This document shows, piece after piece, positions 48,358 through 57,952 of a stretch of DNA of 57,952 nucleotides. The DNA lies in contig NYXK01000182.1 in NCBI GenBank assembly GCA_002685535.1, forward strand, positions 1 to 57,952, in the 5' to 3' direction. Each line of letters opens with the position of its first letter. Position 1 is the stretch's first letter. Both the position numbers and the translations under genes were made by a program. The DNA is from Deltaproteobacteria bacterium. Its GTDB lineage: Bacteria; SAR324; NAC60-12. The notes under the pieces are model-generated. The model did not search any database and was not told where the DNA came from. It saw only the letters and a program-made list of their open reading frames with translations.

Positions 48358-49110
48358 CTACGAAAACATCGCCCCGGAGAACAGTACAGCCATCGCCCCT
48401 CCTACGAACCTACCAATCCAGTCTCCTCTTAGCCTTCCAGCTCCATTCTCATCATCATCAGCATCCCCAGCCCCTTCATCTACTGTCAAATTCTCCGTCC
48501 TTGCTGCGAACGACCCTCTAACCACACTTACATTCATCTCATTAGCCCACAGATACGGGGCATTCGCCAAAATTCCCACCCCATTCAGCCTCTCACTCCC
48601 ATTCGCACATTCCCCCAGTATCCCATAACTATACAGCAAGTACGGAACCCAGTATAGAGTTCTATTCTTACCCGGCTCCACATCAACAAAGACACCACTT
48701 AAATCCTCCGAGCTCACCGTCGTGTTACGACTGATAAAAGGCGGAGGAGCCGAATCATTGGTCCGGAGGAGCCCGAAGCTTGTGCTTGCCAGGGAGAAGA
48801 TATTTTCGATCTCAGCGTCCGAGAGGTTGTACTCGGTTGCAGAGATGTTGAGGCGTCGGGGGACGGTGATCGGGTAAGTTTTTCGGGAGATTGTGCATGT
48901 TGTGTTGGAGGTTGTGGAGAGAGGACAGGCGAGCGACTCAAGGGGGATGTACAAGGAGGGTGAGACAGCGGTGAGGAGGCCGTCGTACCAGCGGTCGCGG
49001 GTTCTAGTCCAGTTTGTGCATGTCGCAGAGATATCCAAGGGTGCTAAAGTGGAGAGGAGAATGAAAATGAGCAGGTACAAGAAGGTTGAGGACAAAGTGA
49101 GGAAGTGCAT
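48358..49110 (-). CDS. Secreted, heavily N-glycosylated, GPI-like protein (250 aa)
   Basis: The ATG at 49110 begins a signal peptide (MHFLTLSSTFLYLLIFILLS) followed by DISATCTNWTRTRDRWYDG. I count ten N-glycosylation sequons in the mature part. The C-terminus is a small-residue region (AGDADDDENGAG) then a hydrophobic tail (WIGRFVGGAMAVLFSGAMFS), the layout of a GPI-anchor signal, so a cell-wall or plasma-membrane surface location is likely. Four to five cysteines are present in the ectodomain. No family recognised. Single exon. The longer frame upstream starts with TTG and would bury the signal peptide. Confidence 0.75.
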   Translation of the reverse strand: MHFLTLSSTFLYLLIFILLSTLAPLDISATCTNWTRTRDRWYDGLLTAVSPSLYIPLESLACPLSTTSNTTCTISRKTYPITVPRRLNISATEYNLSDAEIENIFSLASTSFGLLRTNDSAPPPFISRNTTVSSEDLSGVFVDVEPGKNRTLYWVPYLLYSYGILGECANGSERLNGVGILANAPYLWANEMNVSVVRGSFAARTENLTVDEGAGDADDDENGAGRLRGDWIGRFVGGAMAVLFSGAMFS

Positions 49111-50657
49111 TGTTGTAGAGCAAGCAAGCAACGCAGATGCACAGTCTATTATTGGGAGGACAGGTAGAGAGAGCAGAGAGTCCTGATGGTGTTTGGTCGA
49201 ATGGTGAACACATATAGAATCTCGTGAAACGAAAATCTACAAACAATTGTCGGCTACTACCGCTGGATCATTCTCATTGATGGACTGTGTAGAAGAGGGA
49301 CAGCGTCATATGGTGGTTCACTGAGTGAGAGGACAAGACTGCTGCTTGGCACAAGCTCAGCGTACCATTATGACGGAGGAGCAACGCATCCAGGCACCAG
49401 TGACAGCACGGCTCACGGATGGTAAAAGCCATGGCGACATGAGGCAAAGCAAGGCCAAGAAATTTTCAGGAATTCATAGGGGATGCTCGGAACGGCCATT
49501 GGAGCCCTTGGGATTGTTGGTGAAGATCTCTGGCTGGGGACTTGGCTTCATATCCAAGTCTGGGGTCGGGTGGCGTAAAGGTCAGTGGACGGCAGGTCAA
49601 CCCGGCCAACCCCGCCATTTGCCGAAGCGTAGGAGAGTGTAAACAAAGTACCTCTGGCAGGATGCGTTTGGAATATAATTACATACTGGGACAGCGATTT
49701 GAAGCCGCATCCAGGCTAATTTGATGAATGACTACAAGCCACAACCTACAAATCTAGACTATTTTACACTCCTCCAGTTTCGTACTTTGGAGAAGTTGGA
49801 GCCTAGTTGTCAACGGTCATCAAGTATCCAGCCAATACCCATCTTCGATTTTTTCGCATTTCCACGCTTTCGTCATAGCCGGGACGAAATCTCGATGCGA
49901 CAGACAATTGCACAGTCGAAGTAAGTTGATGTCTCCAAAAAAACAAAATTCCGTTTGTTTGCTGTCCTACTCCTCAACGATGTTTTGCAACCTGTTCTGC
50001 TACCATGAACCTTCTCCCGCAGGTCAGACAGGAAGAGTACAACAACAATCCCTTCCATAATATGTCTGCAACTTGCTATACTTACACTAGCGTAGCTGGA
50101 GATCTATAGCATATTCAAGTGGAATTGAGACGATCGGCAGCGAAGATATGTCAAGAATGGCCCCGAAAATAGAACTCAAGAGACGTGCAGCTTGATGAAT
50201 TGGTCGACGCGGCTTCGGAGGCTCAAGTGCACGATTACCGCCGAAGAAACAAGTCGTAGCAAGGTGAGATGAAGAGGTGCCCGCAAAAGGAGAACGCGGA
50301 GCACATCGTCCATAATAAGGTGGCAAATTGGAAGTTACCTCGTGAAGAAGTAAATATCAAAGTCTGAAGGGGATCCATATTGGGCCATGGAGTAATTTGT
50401 CGATTTCTAGGTAGGAAGCTCAAAATTACAGAAAGGAAAGCAGCTTCATATGAACGGCAATCGCCCCGAACTTCTCACAAGCTTCCCACATCCAACATGG
50501 ATGCTTCGTTGTTCTAGAAAACTAGTACAAGTCGAGGTTCATGACGATTCTTGCTTCGCAGCATCAGCTTCCTGCACCAACTGGACGTATTAGCCAAGAC
50601 TCAGAACAGGTACAACGTCTGCCGAGACCCGACCGCCTCCGTTCAGGAGATTAGTCG
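49111..50657. other. Intergenic region, 1.5 kb
   Basis: Promoter side of the secreted-protein gene and downstream flank of the helical-domain gene. The open frames here are short, overlapping and without recognisable features. No repeat or RNA gene seen. Confidence 0.35.
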
Positions 50658-50753
50658 TCAAACAGACCTTGAGAATATTCCTAACATTACGTCTTCAGCG
50701 CCCGTACGTACACCTATAGGGCTGTGGGTGGATGTAGAACTAGAACTCAAAAC

Positions 50754-51155
50754 TTACTCAGAAAGCCAGGTGAAGTAGTTATTGCATTCTCTGAGTGGTC
50801 TCAGTAAGCCATCCAATTCCTCCTTCCCACCCATGTACTGGAACTTGTTGTTATTGAAAACAGCAAGCTTGGTCTTGTTGCCAGTCGCGTAGGAGCACAA
50901 AATTTCCAGAACGCGCTTCAAAGTCCGGTTGCATGTTTGTTGGTACCCCAGCCAGGCCTCTCGGAGATCTTGGGGGAGAATGCGTGTCTGTGACTCCCGC
51001 TGAAGGTGATTTAGTTGGTGGGTGATTTGATTGACCTGGTCGTGGATTGTTTGAAAAATTAAGGGGGTGCCTTTCAAGTCCTTTATGGTGGTGTTGATAC
51101 CCTTGATAAGTTCGGTGCTGCTGAGAATGACCTCGAGGATACCAATAGCTTCCAT
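50754..51155 (-). CDS. Helical domain resembling the N-terminus of fungal NLR/STAND proteins (133 aa, 3' end uncertain)
   Basis: The ATG at 51155 begins MEAIGILEVILSSTELIKGI, then a series of amphipathic helices (IFQTIHDQVNQITHQLNHLQ; QQTCNRTLKRVLEIL). This resembles the SesA/Fungal_N type N-terminal domains of fungal NLR-like proteins; the match is by pattern only. No NTPase or repeat domain follows. The frame ends at TAA, but that TAA lies inside a perfect GTAAGT donor (50757-50752), so a further exon is possible. The nearest acceptor gives an intron of only 36 nt; one at the CTGAAG near 50693 gives 65 nt and about 33 more codons. If standalone, it may be an adaptor or a remnant of a larger gene. 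Confidence 0.5.
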   Translation of the reverse strand: MEAIGILEVILSSTELIKGINTTIKDLKGTPLIFQTIHDQVNQITHQLNHLQRESQTRILPQDLREAWLGYQQTCNRTLKRVLEILCSYATGNKTKLAVFNNNKFQYMGGKEELDGLLRPLRECNNYFTWLSE

Positions 51156-52054
51156 TTTTGGGAGGAGATCGAGGGGTCGTTCACCCGACTATATATGGGG
51201 GAGTAGCCTGCTCTTTGTTATGAGGGAAGGTTGGAAGACCTGTGTAATGTTGTAGGAGAGGAATGACAAGGTATCGGTCAGGGAGCTGGAAAAATGAAAT
51301 GCAATGAGATTGTGAGGGACTTGGAACGTCTGATGCGACGAACGCAAGTCAGGGAATCCTAAGTATATACAAGATGGAACACTCATTTATTTGAGTAGAG
51401 ACCACCTTTGATTCATGTTCTCCTGATCGGTCAAGTATGTGCAAGACATACGGCCTCAACAAAGAAGATCGAGTTGGAGGCTTCAAGACGTGGTGTTTTT
51501 GCACGGTTCAAACAGTTGAATTGGCTAGCAGCGTTGAAGTTGCGACCAGGAGTAACAAAGAAGCTCTTTACGCATAATTTCCGAAGACTGAAACAGTTTC
51601 GAATACAAGTCCTTCTGATCCACGCTGACTACTGTACCGTGCAAACTACCAAGGAGAGAGGATCGTGGATTGGAGGTGATGAAACATTTTCTCTGAGCGA
51701 AGAGTATGAAAGTGTCTTAGTCTACGACAGGATGATCGACTTGAGAGTTTTGCCATTATTCCTAAGACAAGGTCACATAAGGATGATGCAAGGATAGGTA
51801 CGATGGAGAGCTGGGAGCAGTTGACTGCGATGCATACTACACGAACGAGACGATACAGGATACATCCGCGTAGATACATCCTATGTTTCGTCACTAGACC
51901 CTCCAGCCCAGCAGAATGCAGATACCGAAAAATTCCAAAGGGTTCTATTAGCACCAAAAGAAACGGCAAACAGTAGACGCATTAAAGAAATATCCATGAG
52001 AAGCCTGCGGGACTTTCAAACCGACTCCAACAAAACCCCTCTTGTATTCACGTC
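51156..52054. other. Intergenic region, 0.9 kb
   Basis: Flank between two minus-strand genes. A 130-codon plus-strand frame (51408-51797) lacks an ATG near its start and has no recognised feature. It should include the promoter of the helical-domain gene and the 3' end of the membrane-protein gene. Confidence 0.35.
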
Positions 52055-53100
52055 TCACATGATCTCCTCCTCGCTCGGACGGTGAATCGCCCCCTTATCC
52101 AAGCAGTGGTCAACGAAACGACCATCCTTCACATACTCAACAGCATAGAGTGCAGGGTACGTCACGATCCCATCGACGTCGTCTCTCTTGCCCCAGCGCG
52201 CTTCGATATGGTCCGCAGCCCTCCCACTAACTTTCTTCCCAAACTCGATCGCTTTGTCCAGGACATCGTCGAGATCGGTATGATACTGAAACATGTCTAC
52301 GTCTGTGGCGAAGTGAGGCTCAAATACGGATTTAACAAACTTGTAGTACTCGGACCGCGTTGGACCGTGGTGCCCTGGCGATGATTTGTAGATCCAAAAA
52401 TTGGCTATGTGGCAAGAAACACGACCACTGACTAGAGATCAAGAGTTAGTGGCTACCACGAGTACATATGCAGCAACGTCAGTTACATACGATTGAGTGT
52501 TCGAATTGCCTCATGAAGCTTAGCAAGAGATCGGACGTCGTCTGGCGTGAATGGAAGGAGAGTCGACGCAGCGTCTTCGCGAAGCGTGACCCCCTTAAGC
52601 ATGATTGACATGAGAATGTACTGGAACATGTCGTGCCGAGTCCCTCTCGCCTCGATCGCAGAGCATATCTCTTCGATTGTGTATTGGTGCGGATTCGAGA
52701 ACAGAGCAGTATCCATGCCCTTATTGATGGGCAGCAACCGCGGTGGCTCTGGAAACAGAATAGCCTGAAGTTGAGGATCAGAGTCCTTTCTTGGAGGTGA
52801 TGACGTGCTTTCAAGGTCAATCCATTTGCGTACATGTTGACAGACAGCGACGACGAAACTTCCATAAGCCAATGAGATATCTTCCAAGAAGAATTCATTC
52901 TGGTGGGGATCTTCTGATCCTGGCCTAGGAAAAGCTGCGAGTTGCTTTTGAACGTTAAGGAGCTCTGTATCAAGTCTGGATGATTCTTTACGCTGATTTC
53001 CCAAACGGAACAGAAGAATTGCGCTTCCGATAATGAAAGCAATGCAAACCATTGCTAAGGGAAGGGTAATGGCAAGAGCGAGAGCGGCTTTGGAGGTCAT
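52055..53100 (-). CDS. Single-pass membrane protein of unknown family (328 aa, 2 exons)
   Basis: Exons 53100-52491 and 52431-52055; the intron has a GTATGT donor and TCTCTAG acceptor and restores frame across a stop. The N-terminus is a signal-anchor helix at about residues 8-31 (LALAITLPLAMVCIAFIIGS), followed by RLGNQRKESSRLDTELLNVQ, which could form a coiled coil. The rest is soluble and charged, with SCHIANFWIYKSSPGHHGP and RAADHIEARWGKRDDVDG, ending HRPSEEEIM. The second exon has dense Asp/Glu/Lys content and no further membrane segment. I recognise no domain. It lies between a NLR-type N-terminal domain gene and an HSP70-like gene, a typical place for lineage-specific genes. Confidence 0.72.
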
Positions 53101-53486
53101 CTTGAGTTGAGTTGGTAGTAGGGCTGGGAAACTTCTGCAGCTTGAGATGCAGCTCCTTGAGAGCGGTCCTTCTGATTGATGGAGAACTGAATTCTTTGTT
53201 GTGAGTTGGATGCTGAACGTTTTGTGCTATGGTTATTCTGCGACAATCAGTCTCGGGCAAGATGCACTTTACCGAGACATCCAGACAGCACTGAATCAAG
53301 GTCTTCAATTAACTTGATTTTTCAAACATCCAAGCAGGAAGCCGAGATTTGCGTCGAGAATGGCGACCTGAGCGAGGATTATGAGAATGGTGATTCCTTT
53401 GTTTGTTGGACTGCTCTTGAACACCAGCTGTTCACCGAATACGGACGAGTTCGAACGAGAAAGCAAGCGAGGATTGCATTCTAGCA
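53101..53486. promoter_or_regulatory. Divergent promoter of the membrane-protein and HSP70-like genes
   Basis: A 386-bp interval between the two divergent start codons. Both strands have short frames that look like shadows. No recognised motif. Confidence 0.35.
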
Positions 53487-55445
53487 ATGGTACGACAAAG
53501 AGAAACACTCATCTGTGTCGATTTTGGGATGACTGGCTCTGGTATTTTAATCCACCTCTAGGTTTATTTTCGGCTTCTCGAGCATCTAAAGTTAACTGCC
53601 TTTAGTAACATGTTGGCGCGACAATCAACTAAGCAAGACATGGAGTCCCAGAGAGAGATAAATCCCAACCACGTTGGCCTACGACAGCAAAGATACACTC
53701 ATTACCTGGGGCACATCTGCGAAATATCCCTGTGACAGGTTCGTAGAGTGCTTTAAGTCATACATTGCATGCGCCTCTACTCCAAGCTTCCCAGGTGCGC
53801 CAACTTCGAAGCAGGAACTATTCTGCTGGTTCCAGGACTACCTGACGATGATCTGCAAAAAAACCTCAGAGGAGATCGACGAATGTACTATCGACTGGAG
53901 GAGTGGAAGCATCATGTGGAACTTCACCGTGCCAGGATGCTGGCCTAAGTCTACGGTCGTTCGGGACTTTACACGAATGGCTGAGGACGCAGTGTTTTCC
54001 TGCCTTCCAAGTACGAGAACGGAGAACATTTGCATCTCCACCGATCTCACTGAAGGCGAAGCGTCAGCTTACTGCTTTTTAAACGAGAATTCCGTAGCCA
54101 AACTTCATAAGTTTGCGCATGGAGACACCATCATTTCGTGTGATGTTGGTGGCGCGACCACGGACATCGCCATCTCAACAATCTCTGATGCCGGCCAGCT
54201 GATCACTTCACCACAACTGAATGTCACTCCAGTAGGCGTTGTAAGTGTCGACAAGAAGTTCTGGTACCTTGCACGCAAAACCCTGCGAGACGTGGTAGGT
54301 CCAGTGCAGGCAGATCTGACAGCGCTGCAAATGACCAGAGAATCGGCCTATACTAACGCTCGAACAACATTTTCTGGTACCGCTCAGGAAGATCGCATTC
54401 AAATCGCTTTGCCTCCCCGAACCATGATTGAAGACTGGCCATTACAAGGCTCTCAAATTCATGATAGGATGACAATTGTAAAGAACCACAACGTGAGCAT
54501 TCATAGGTAAGTCGTACCCGTTGTTGTTCAGTGTCAGGAGAATCGTACTAACTTTTTTATCGGTACAGAGATGTCTTCGCATCCTTGTTCCAGGACTTGG
54601 TCGAGCATATTGAGGCTGCAATAGACGGCGTGATCAGCGAAATGGAGAAACTGGACAGAGTCCCGGTATGGCCCAAACATTTGTCATGCAAAGGAACCAG
54701 CTAATGAGCTGCGTCAAGAGCATTTTGGGATTTTGTGGTGGTGGATCGCTATCGCCCTACACCATGAACCGCCTTCGACGTAGGTACAAGGATCTGACAT
54801 TCGTGGACCACCGGCAGCTGGGCATCTCGCCGTGAGTCTTCGGCATTCTGGCCTCCTGTTTTACCTTTCTAATGATTCCAGGGCAATGGCGACTGTCGTA
54901 GGCTGCAGCGTAGCATGTGACCGAACGCAGCTCTTGAGATTTGTCAAAGAAAAACGGTTTGGTATTCAGACAAAGGGTGAATTCAAGTGGCAAGCCGCAG
55001 AAGAATTCAGCGTAACTCACAATTACGGTGAAATTGAAGATAATGCTGACCCGGCTGTCCAGGTGAATGAGCCGGCTTTTTCTACGGTTCCAACATTCCA
55101 GGTTCGCTTTTCGTGCAGGGCCCACGTCAAAGATGGTAGTGATGATTCTCTGCGAAAGCACCTAATCATTGCGGCTCCTAGAGAGACCATTCCTCAGAAC
55201 GACATACTAGAAGGTGCGCAGTTAGTGTCATTCGGGAGATGTCCACTGACGTCAAAGGAGAAGTGCCGGATTCTCAGAGGTGGACCATCGAAGTAGACCT
55301 CACGAATTGTAGAAGACGATTCATCTCTCGGAAAATCAAGTACGAGATCGTGTGCAGAATTCTGGGCAGATGGCACGTTGAGATCGAAGCTCGCTCGGAG
55401 GAAGACGGACCGCCGATTCCATGTCTCATCATCGAACAGGAATGA
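53487..55445 (+). pseudogene. HSP70-like/actin-fold ATPase gene with a nonsense codon at position 37
   Basis: A coherent six-exon model exists: 53487-53541, 53606-54506, 54569-54665, 54719-54831, 54882-55135, 55198-55445, with good GT-AG borders and 556 codons in total. Phosphate-1 motif CVDFGMT is at residues 10-16, phosphate-2 motif CDVGGATTD near 197-205, and the adenosine-site glycine motif GFCGGGSL in exon 4. This is the fungal HSP70-like family found outside the chaperone core; such proteins lack a standard peptide-binding domain and their function is unclear. The one defect is TAA at 53659-53661, directly before the conserved IPTTLAYD segment, where HSP70 proteins have IPTxxAY. A single substitution from GAA, AAA or CAA would explain it. 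Alternatives: a sequence error, readthrough, or downstream initiation, which would lose phosphate-1. Confidence 0.7.
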
Positions 55446-56556
55446 ACCTAGGTAGATAAGGACATGTGGTTGTTTTCAACCGATGCGACAGAAGCAGTGG
55501 CTAGAGGGTTGAAGAACGATGTATTAAAGTCAATCATAGATCAGTGTGCTTATTGAATCGCGACGGTCACTTGATCTGTTGATGGATCAACACAGTAGAT
55601 GCACCAGAGAGAGTACTGGTAGAGATAAAATTGTAATGAGGACAGAAGTTCGGTAGCGGCTAAGACGACGCGATGGTACGACCCAATGAACCTCCCCTCC
55701 ACAGAAGCACCCACACACAGGACGCAATAGCCTTCTGCAAGACCTGCCCCCAAAAATCCCTGATTCAGTTGATCGTGGCTCACCTCCCTACCAATTGACC
55801 TGAACAATTCATTTGGAACAACTACTGAGTGCGTGCATCGAAGAGTTTGATATGCATGGCCGGGCTTGGAGTCGAGAGGTGATGAGTTAATCTCGAGCAT
55901 CTAGTATTACAACCCGAAGAACGCCGATAGGAGTGAAGCGAGGATGAAGAAGCATGACAGATTGGAGAAGCGCCAAGTCACGCAACAAGCTGTAACGAGC
56001 CAAAGCCTGCAAGTGAGGCCGAGGAGCAGACCGATCAAGACGCAGACGAAAGTCATCTTCACGAGTCGTGGCATGTATAATGGGCAAATTCATAGGATAC
56101 TGCGAGACGGAGCCGGAAGACTTTCTGCCACCACAGGACCACGGTATTGGCTGTGCTGGACCCGGCAAAGCGGACCTGGTGTCGTTTCCTTTGCTCTTGA
56201 CTTCGTCGTACTCTATCAACTCCTATTTGAATTCCATGCTTCAAAGTGCAAACTCTGAGCACATTGTAATTGATTTGGCTTGGGAACCTGCAACAGCTTC
56301 TCCCTGCAATTCACGAAGTAACGACACTCCAGGCCTTAGCCCCTGCGATGCTTGCGTCTCTTTTGGTTTCTGCTCAAGCTGTTGTGATACCTCGGCTTTG
56401 CATTCACTCGCTTGAGTGCATTGTTGACATTACTTCGAATAAGGTCTCGGCTCTCCTAGCTTGAACCGTATTCTTACCAACAACTAATTTGTCCATTCAT
56501 TGCGTGGCTATTATAGCTTCATTATTATACATCTATAACTTTCTACTACATACATC
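55446..56556. other. Interval downstream of the HSP70-like gene
   Basis: Contains a small two-helix membrane ORF on the minus strand (listed separately). A 116-codon ATG frame also lies here on the minus strand (55900-55550; SVVVPNELFRSIGREVS). It has no recognised family and modest codon bias, so I leave it as unproven. The plus-strand frames here look like shadows. Confidence 0.35.
55907..56074 (-). CDS. Tiny two-helix membrane protein (55 aa)
   Basis: ATG at 56074, stop TAA at 55907. The product has a basic start (MPRLVKM) and two hydrophobic helices, VCVLIGLLLGLTC and SCFFILASLLSAFFGL, separated by a short aromatic/basic stretch. Third codon positions are mostly C or G, the best bias of the frames in this interval. 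It could be a small single-exon gene or the last exon of a longer one, since a 110-codon minus frame overlaps it in another phase. No family recognised. Confidence 0.35.
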   Translation of the reverse strand: MPRLVKMTFVCVLIGLLLGLTCRLWLVTACCVTWRFSNLSCFFILASLLSAFFGL

Positions 56557-57615
56557 CTATGTCGTAACAACAGGCCAAAGCGCCTCCATTTCCTCCTTCT
56601 TCTTCTTCCACCTCTCCTTCGCCCTCTCCGGCCCATTCCCCCAAAACTTATCATGCAGACTCGCCACTCCAGCGTCCACATCCCTCTCATTCGGGAACGT
56701 CGCGCTCCACTTATAGTCCAGCGCAACCCAAGGCATGTTTCCGCCGTGTCTACGATGCACGTAGTTCAGCATCGCCTGCTCCATGAACTGCGGATCGAAA
56801 GGCCGCATTATACCTAACGTCGAGCTCTGCATGACGAACATGTAATATTGGAATAGTTCGTTCGATGGAGCAACGACCCAGAATCCTCCGCTGAGGCTAT
56901 CTCGCTCGATGGGTGGGTACGGATGGTCGTATTCCCCGCCCGTTGACCCGTCATTACTCCTGCCATTGTCCGACCGCGCTGCAAAGAGATATTGAGCTGG
57001 CAGCATAGTCTCATCTTTTGTATACCGACTCGTCTGACGGAATTGTGTCTGCTCGGGAGTTCGTGCCGCCGGGTCGTCGAACACGCCGTCTAGTGGTTTC
57101 ATGAGCAGCGTGTCGACGTCGAGGTACAGGACGCGGTCGTATTCTAGCATTTGTAGGACGCGCAGCTTGGTGAATTGGTCACCGTACCGCGAGGGTCGTC
57201 GCAGTCGCTGCCGAATCCAGAATGGGAGGGAGACATCTTCGACGTGTGCTACTATTGCGCCATCGAGGATGAGCTGTTGTCGTTGATGCTTTGGGACGTT
57301 GGTTGTTACCATTACCACGAAGGGGATATTGTGAGTCGTCTTCGTTTCGGGGTCTGCGAGGAGCTGATAGGCGAGGGTTCGCGCGCCGATGTAATAGCGC
57401 TCATCGTCGCTGGTGAGGAGAGTTGCGTAGGCATAGCGCGGTGAGGCAGGGAGAGCACCCAGGAGTCCGTATTTAGGATCGAGGGTGTACGATGTGCTGA
57501 GTGCGGTGGTGATCGTAAGATAGAGGATGACTCCGGCCAGCAGAGCGTATAGGAACCTCCTGCTCCTTACTCGACTTATACCAGCTGCCATGCGCAGGAT
57601 CTTGGAACCGACCAT
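56557..57615 (-). CDS. Glycosyltransferase family 8 (glycogenin/GlcNAc-transferase-like), 352 aa
   Basis: Type II membrane glycosyltransferase, probably in the Golgi. A signal-anchor helix is at about residues 21-39 (FLYALLAGVILYLTITTALS). The GT-A domain starts with YAYATLLTSDDERYYIGART; the metal-binding DxD is D166-V-D168 in YDRVLYLDVDTLLMKPLDG, preceded by FTKLRVLQMLEYD. Later segments are DSLSGGFWVVAPSNELF and FMEQAMLNYV, and the C-terminal KFWGNGPER is usual for this group. The tail is Lys/Glu-rich. Single exon. The ATG at 57615 was chosen because the longer frame starts with TTG. Donor sugar and acceptor cannot be told from sequence. Confidence 0.88.
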   Translation of the reverse strand: MVGSKILRMAAGISRVRSRRFLYALLAGVILYLTITTALSTSYTLDPKYGLLGALPASPRYAYATLLTSDDERYYIGARTLAYQLLADPETKTTHNIPFVVMVTTNVPKHQRQQLILDGAIVAHVEDVSLPFWIRQRLRRPSRYGDQFTKLRVLQMLEYDRVLYLDVDTLLMKPLDGVFDDPAARTPEQTQFRQTSRYTKDETMLPAQYLFAARSDNGRSNDGSTGGEYDHPYPPIERDSLSGGFWVVAPSNELFQYYMFVMQSSTLGIMRPFDPQFMEQAMLNYVHRRHGGNMPWVALDYKWSATFPNERDVDAGVASLHDKFWGNGPERAKERWKKKKEEMEALWPVVTT

Positions 57616-57952
57616 GATAAGATGGCATTGGGAAAAATGACATAGGGGTCGATTTTCAGTCCCCAATTATTTGCCGACACACGCGGCTATCTGTGCTGTG
57701 CCTCTCCTGCAGTGTAACACAGGTTCGAAAATGGGTCACTTTAGCCGCAATCTCGTATCTCACTCCGGATTTGCCGCGGATCGGACTCCATTGTCGGAAA
57801 AAGCTTTGGAGGGAGCTGCAAGAGATTACATGTGAGCCTGTAAGGGATGGTCGACGTGTTTCGGAGATATCTCCGTGATATTGCGTTTTGTGTACGTCGT
57901 AATCACTAATCAGTGGAGCAGAACCACAATTTGGAAATGCGATTGATTGGGT
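57616..57952. promoter_or_regulatory. Promoter side of the GT8 gene, to window end
   Basis: About 340 bp upstream of the GT8 start. It has no convincing gene; a 61-codon plus-strand frame (57693-57878) has an ATG candidate but no recognised feature. No TATA or operator was identified. Confidence 0.3.

Noticed and set aside
51408..51797. 130-codon plus-strand frame
   Set aside because: Starts with TTG; the first ATG is near its end; no recognisable domain.
55136..55197. Apparent frameshift at the C-terminus of the HSP70-like gene
   Set aside because: A 62-nt intron (GTAGTG donor, CTAAT branch site, TCCTCAG acceptor) restores the frame; only the TAA at 53659 remains as a defect.

Overview
The window is nuclear DNA of a filamentous ascomycete (Pezizomycotina; a Dothideomycete would fit, but nothing here proves the class). 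Protein-coding genes are broken by short introns (about 45-190 nt) with GTAWGT-type donors and CTAAC/CTAAT-type branch sites. It also carries typical fungal families: Zn2Cys6 and Fungal_trans_2 regulators, a WOPR (Gti1/Pac2) regulator, CYP61, Sec24, Cft2, and a fungal HSP70-like ATPase. One intron-bearing tRNA-Lys(CTT) is present. No operons, CRISPR arrays or intact transposons were seen. I rebuilt the exon structures by hand from splice signals and reading-frame continuity.

Layout. 0.3-4.4 kb: a Zn2Cys6 regulator followed in tandem by a CYP61 (C-22 sterol desaturase, ERG5-type) gene with a GC-AG intron. 5.5-6.6 kb (-): a proline-rich fungal protein of unknown function with an abnormal 5' end. 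7.2-14.1 kb: housekeeping block, CFT2/CPSF100 (-) and SEC24 (+), divergent from a shared 494-bp promoter. 14.5-17.9 kb: a small Cys-rich ORF and an MDR-type oxidoreductase. 17.9-36.9 kb: a 19-kb low-gene region whose only confident gene is a WOPR transcription factor (29.9-31.3 kb), preceded by about 12 kb without a convincing gene. 36.9-41.4 kb: probable mitochondrial asparaginyl-tRNA synthetase (-) and a TIGR02452/DUF2263 PARG-like protein (+). 43.9 kb: the tRNA. 45.0-47.6 kb: a quinone-oxidoreductase-like MDR gene and a Fungal_trans_2 regulator, tail to tail with 42 bp between their stops. 48.4-56.1 kb: an accessory-looking stretch with a heavily glycosylated secreted/GPI-like protein, a lone helical domain resembling the N-terminus of fungal NLR/STAND proteins, a single-pass membrane protein of unknown family, an HSP70-like gene interrupted by one nonsense codon, and a tiny two-helix membrane ORF. 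56.6-57.6 kb (-): a GT8 glycosyltransferase.

Most notable points: (1) the WOPR regulator sits alone in a gene desert, an arrangement reminiscent of the very long WOR1 promoter of Candida albicans; (2) an otherwise coherent six-exon HSP70-like gene has a TAA at codon 37; (3) that gene lies near a standalone NLR-type N-terminal domain and two orphan membrane proteins; (4) a Zn2Cys6-CYP61 tandem pair could link sterol desaturation to a local regulator; (5) the 5.5-6.6 kb gene has a well-conserved-looking coding segment with no ATG and an apparent frame break. No complete new system is proven by the sequence; points 1 and 3 are the best leads.
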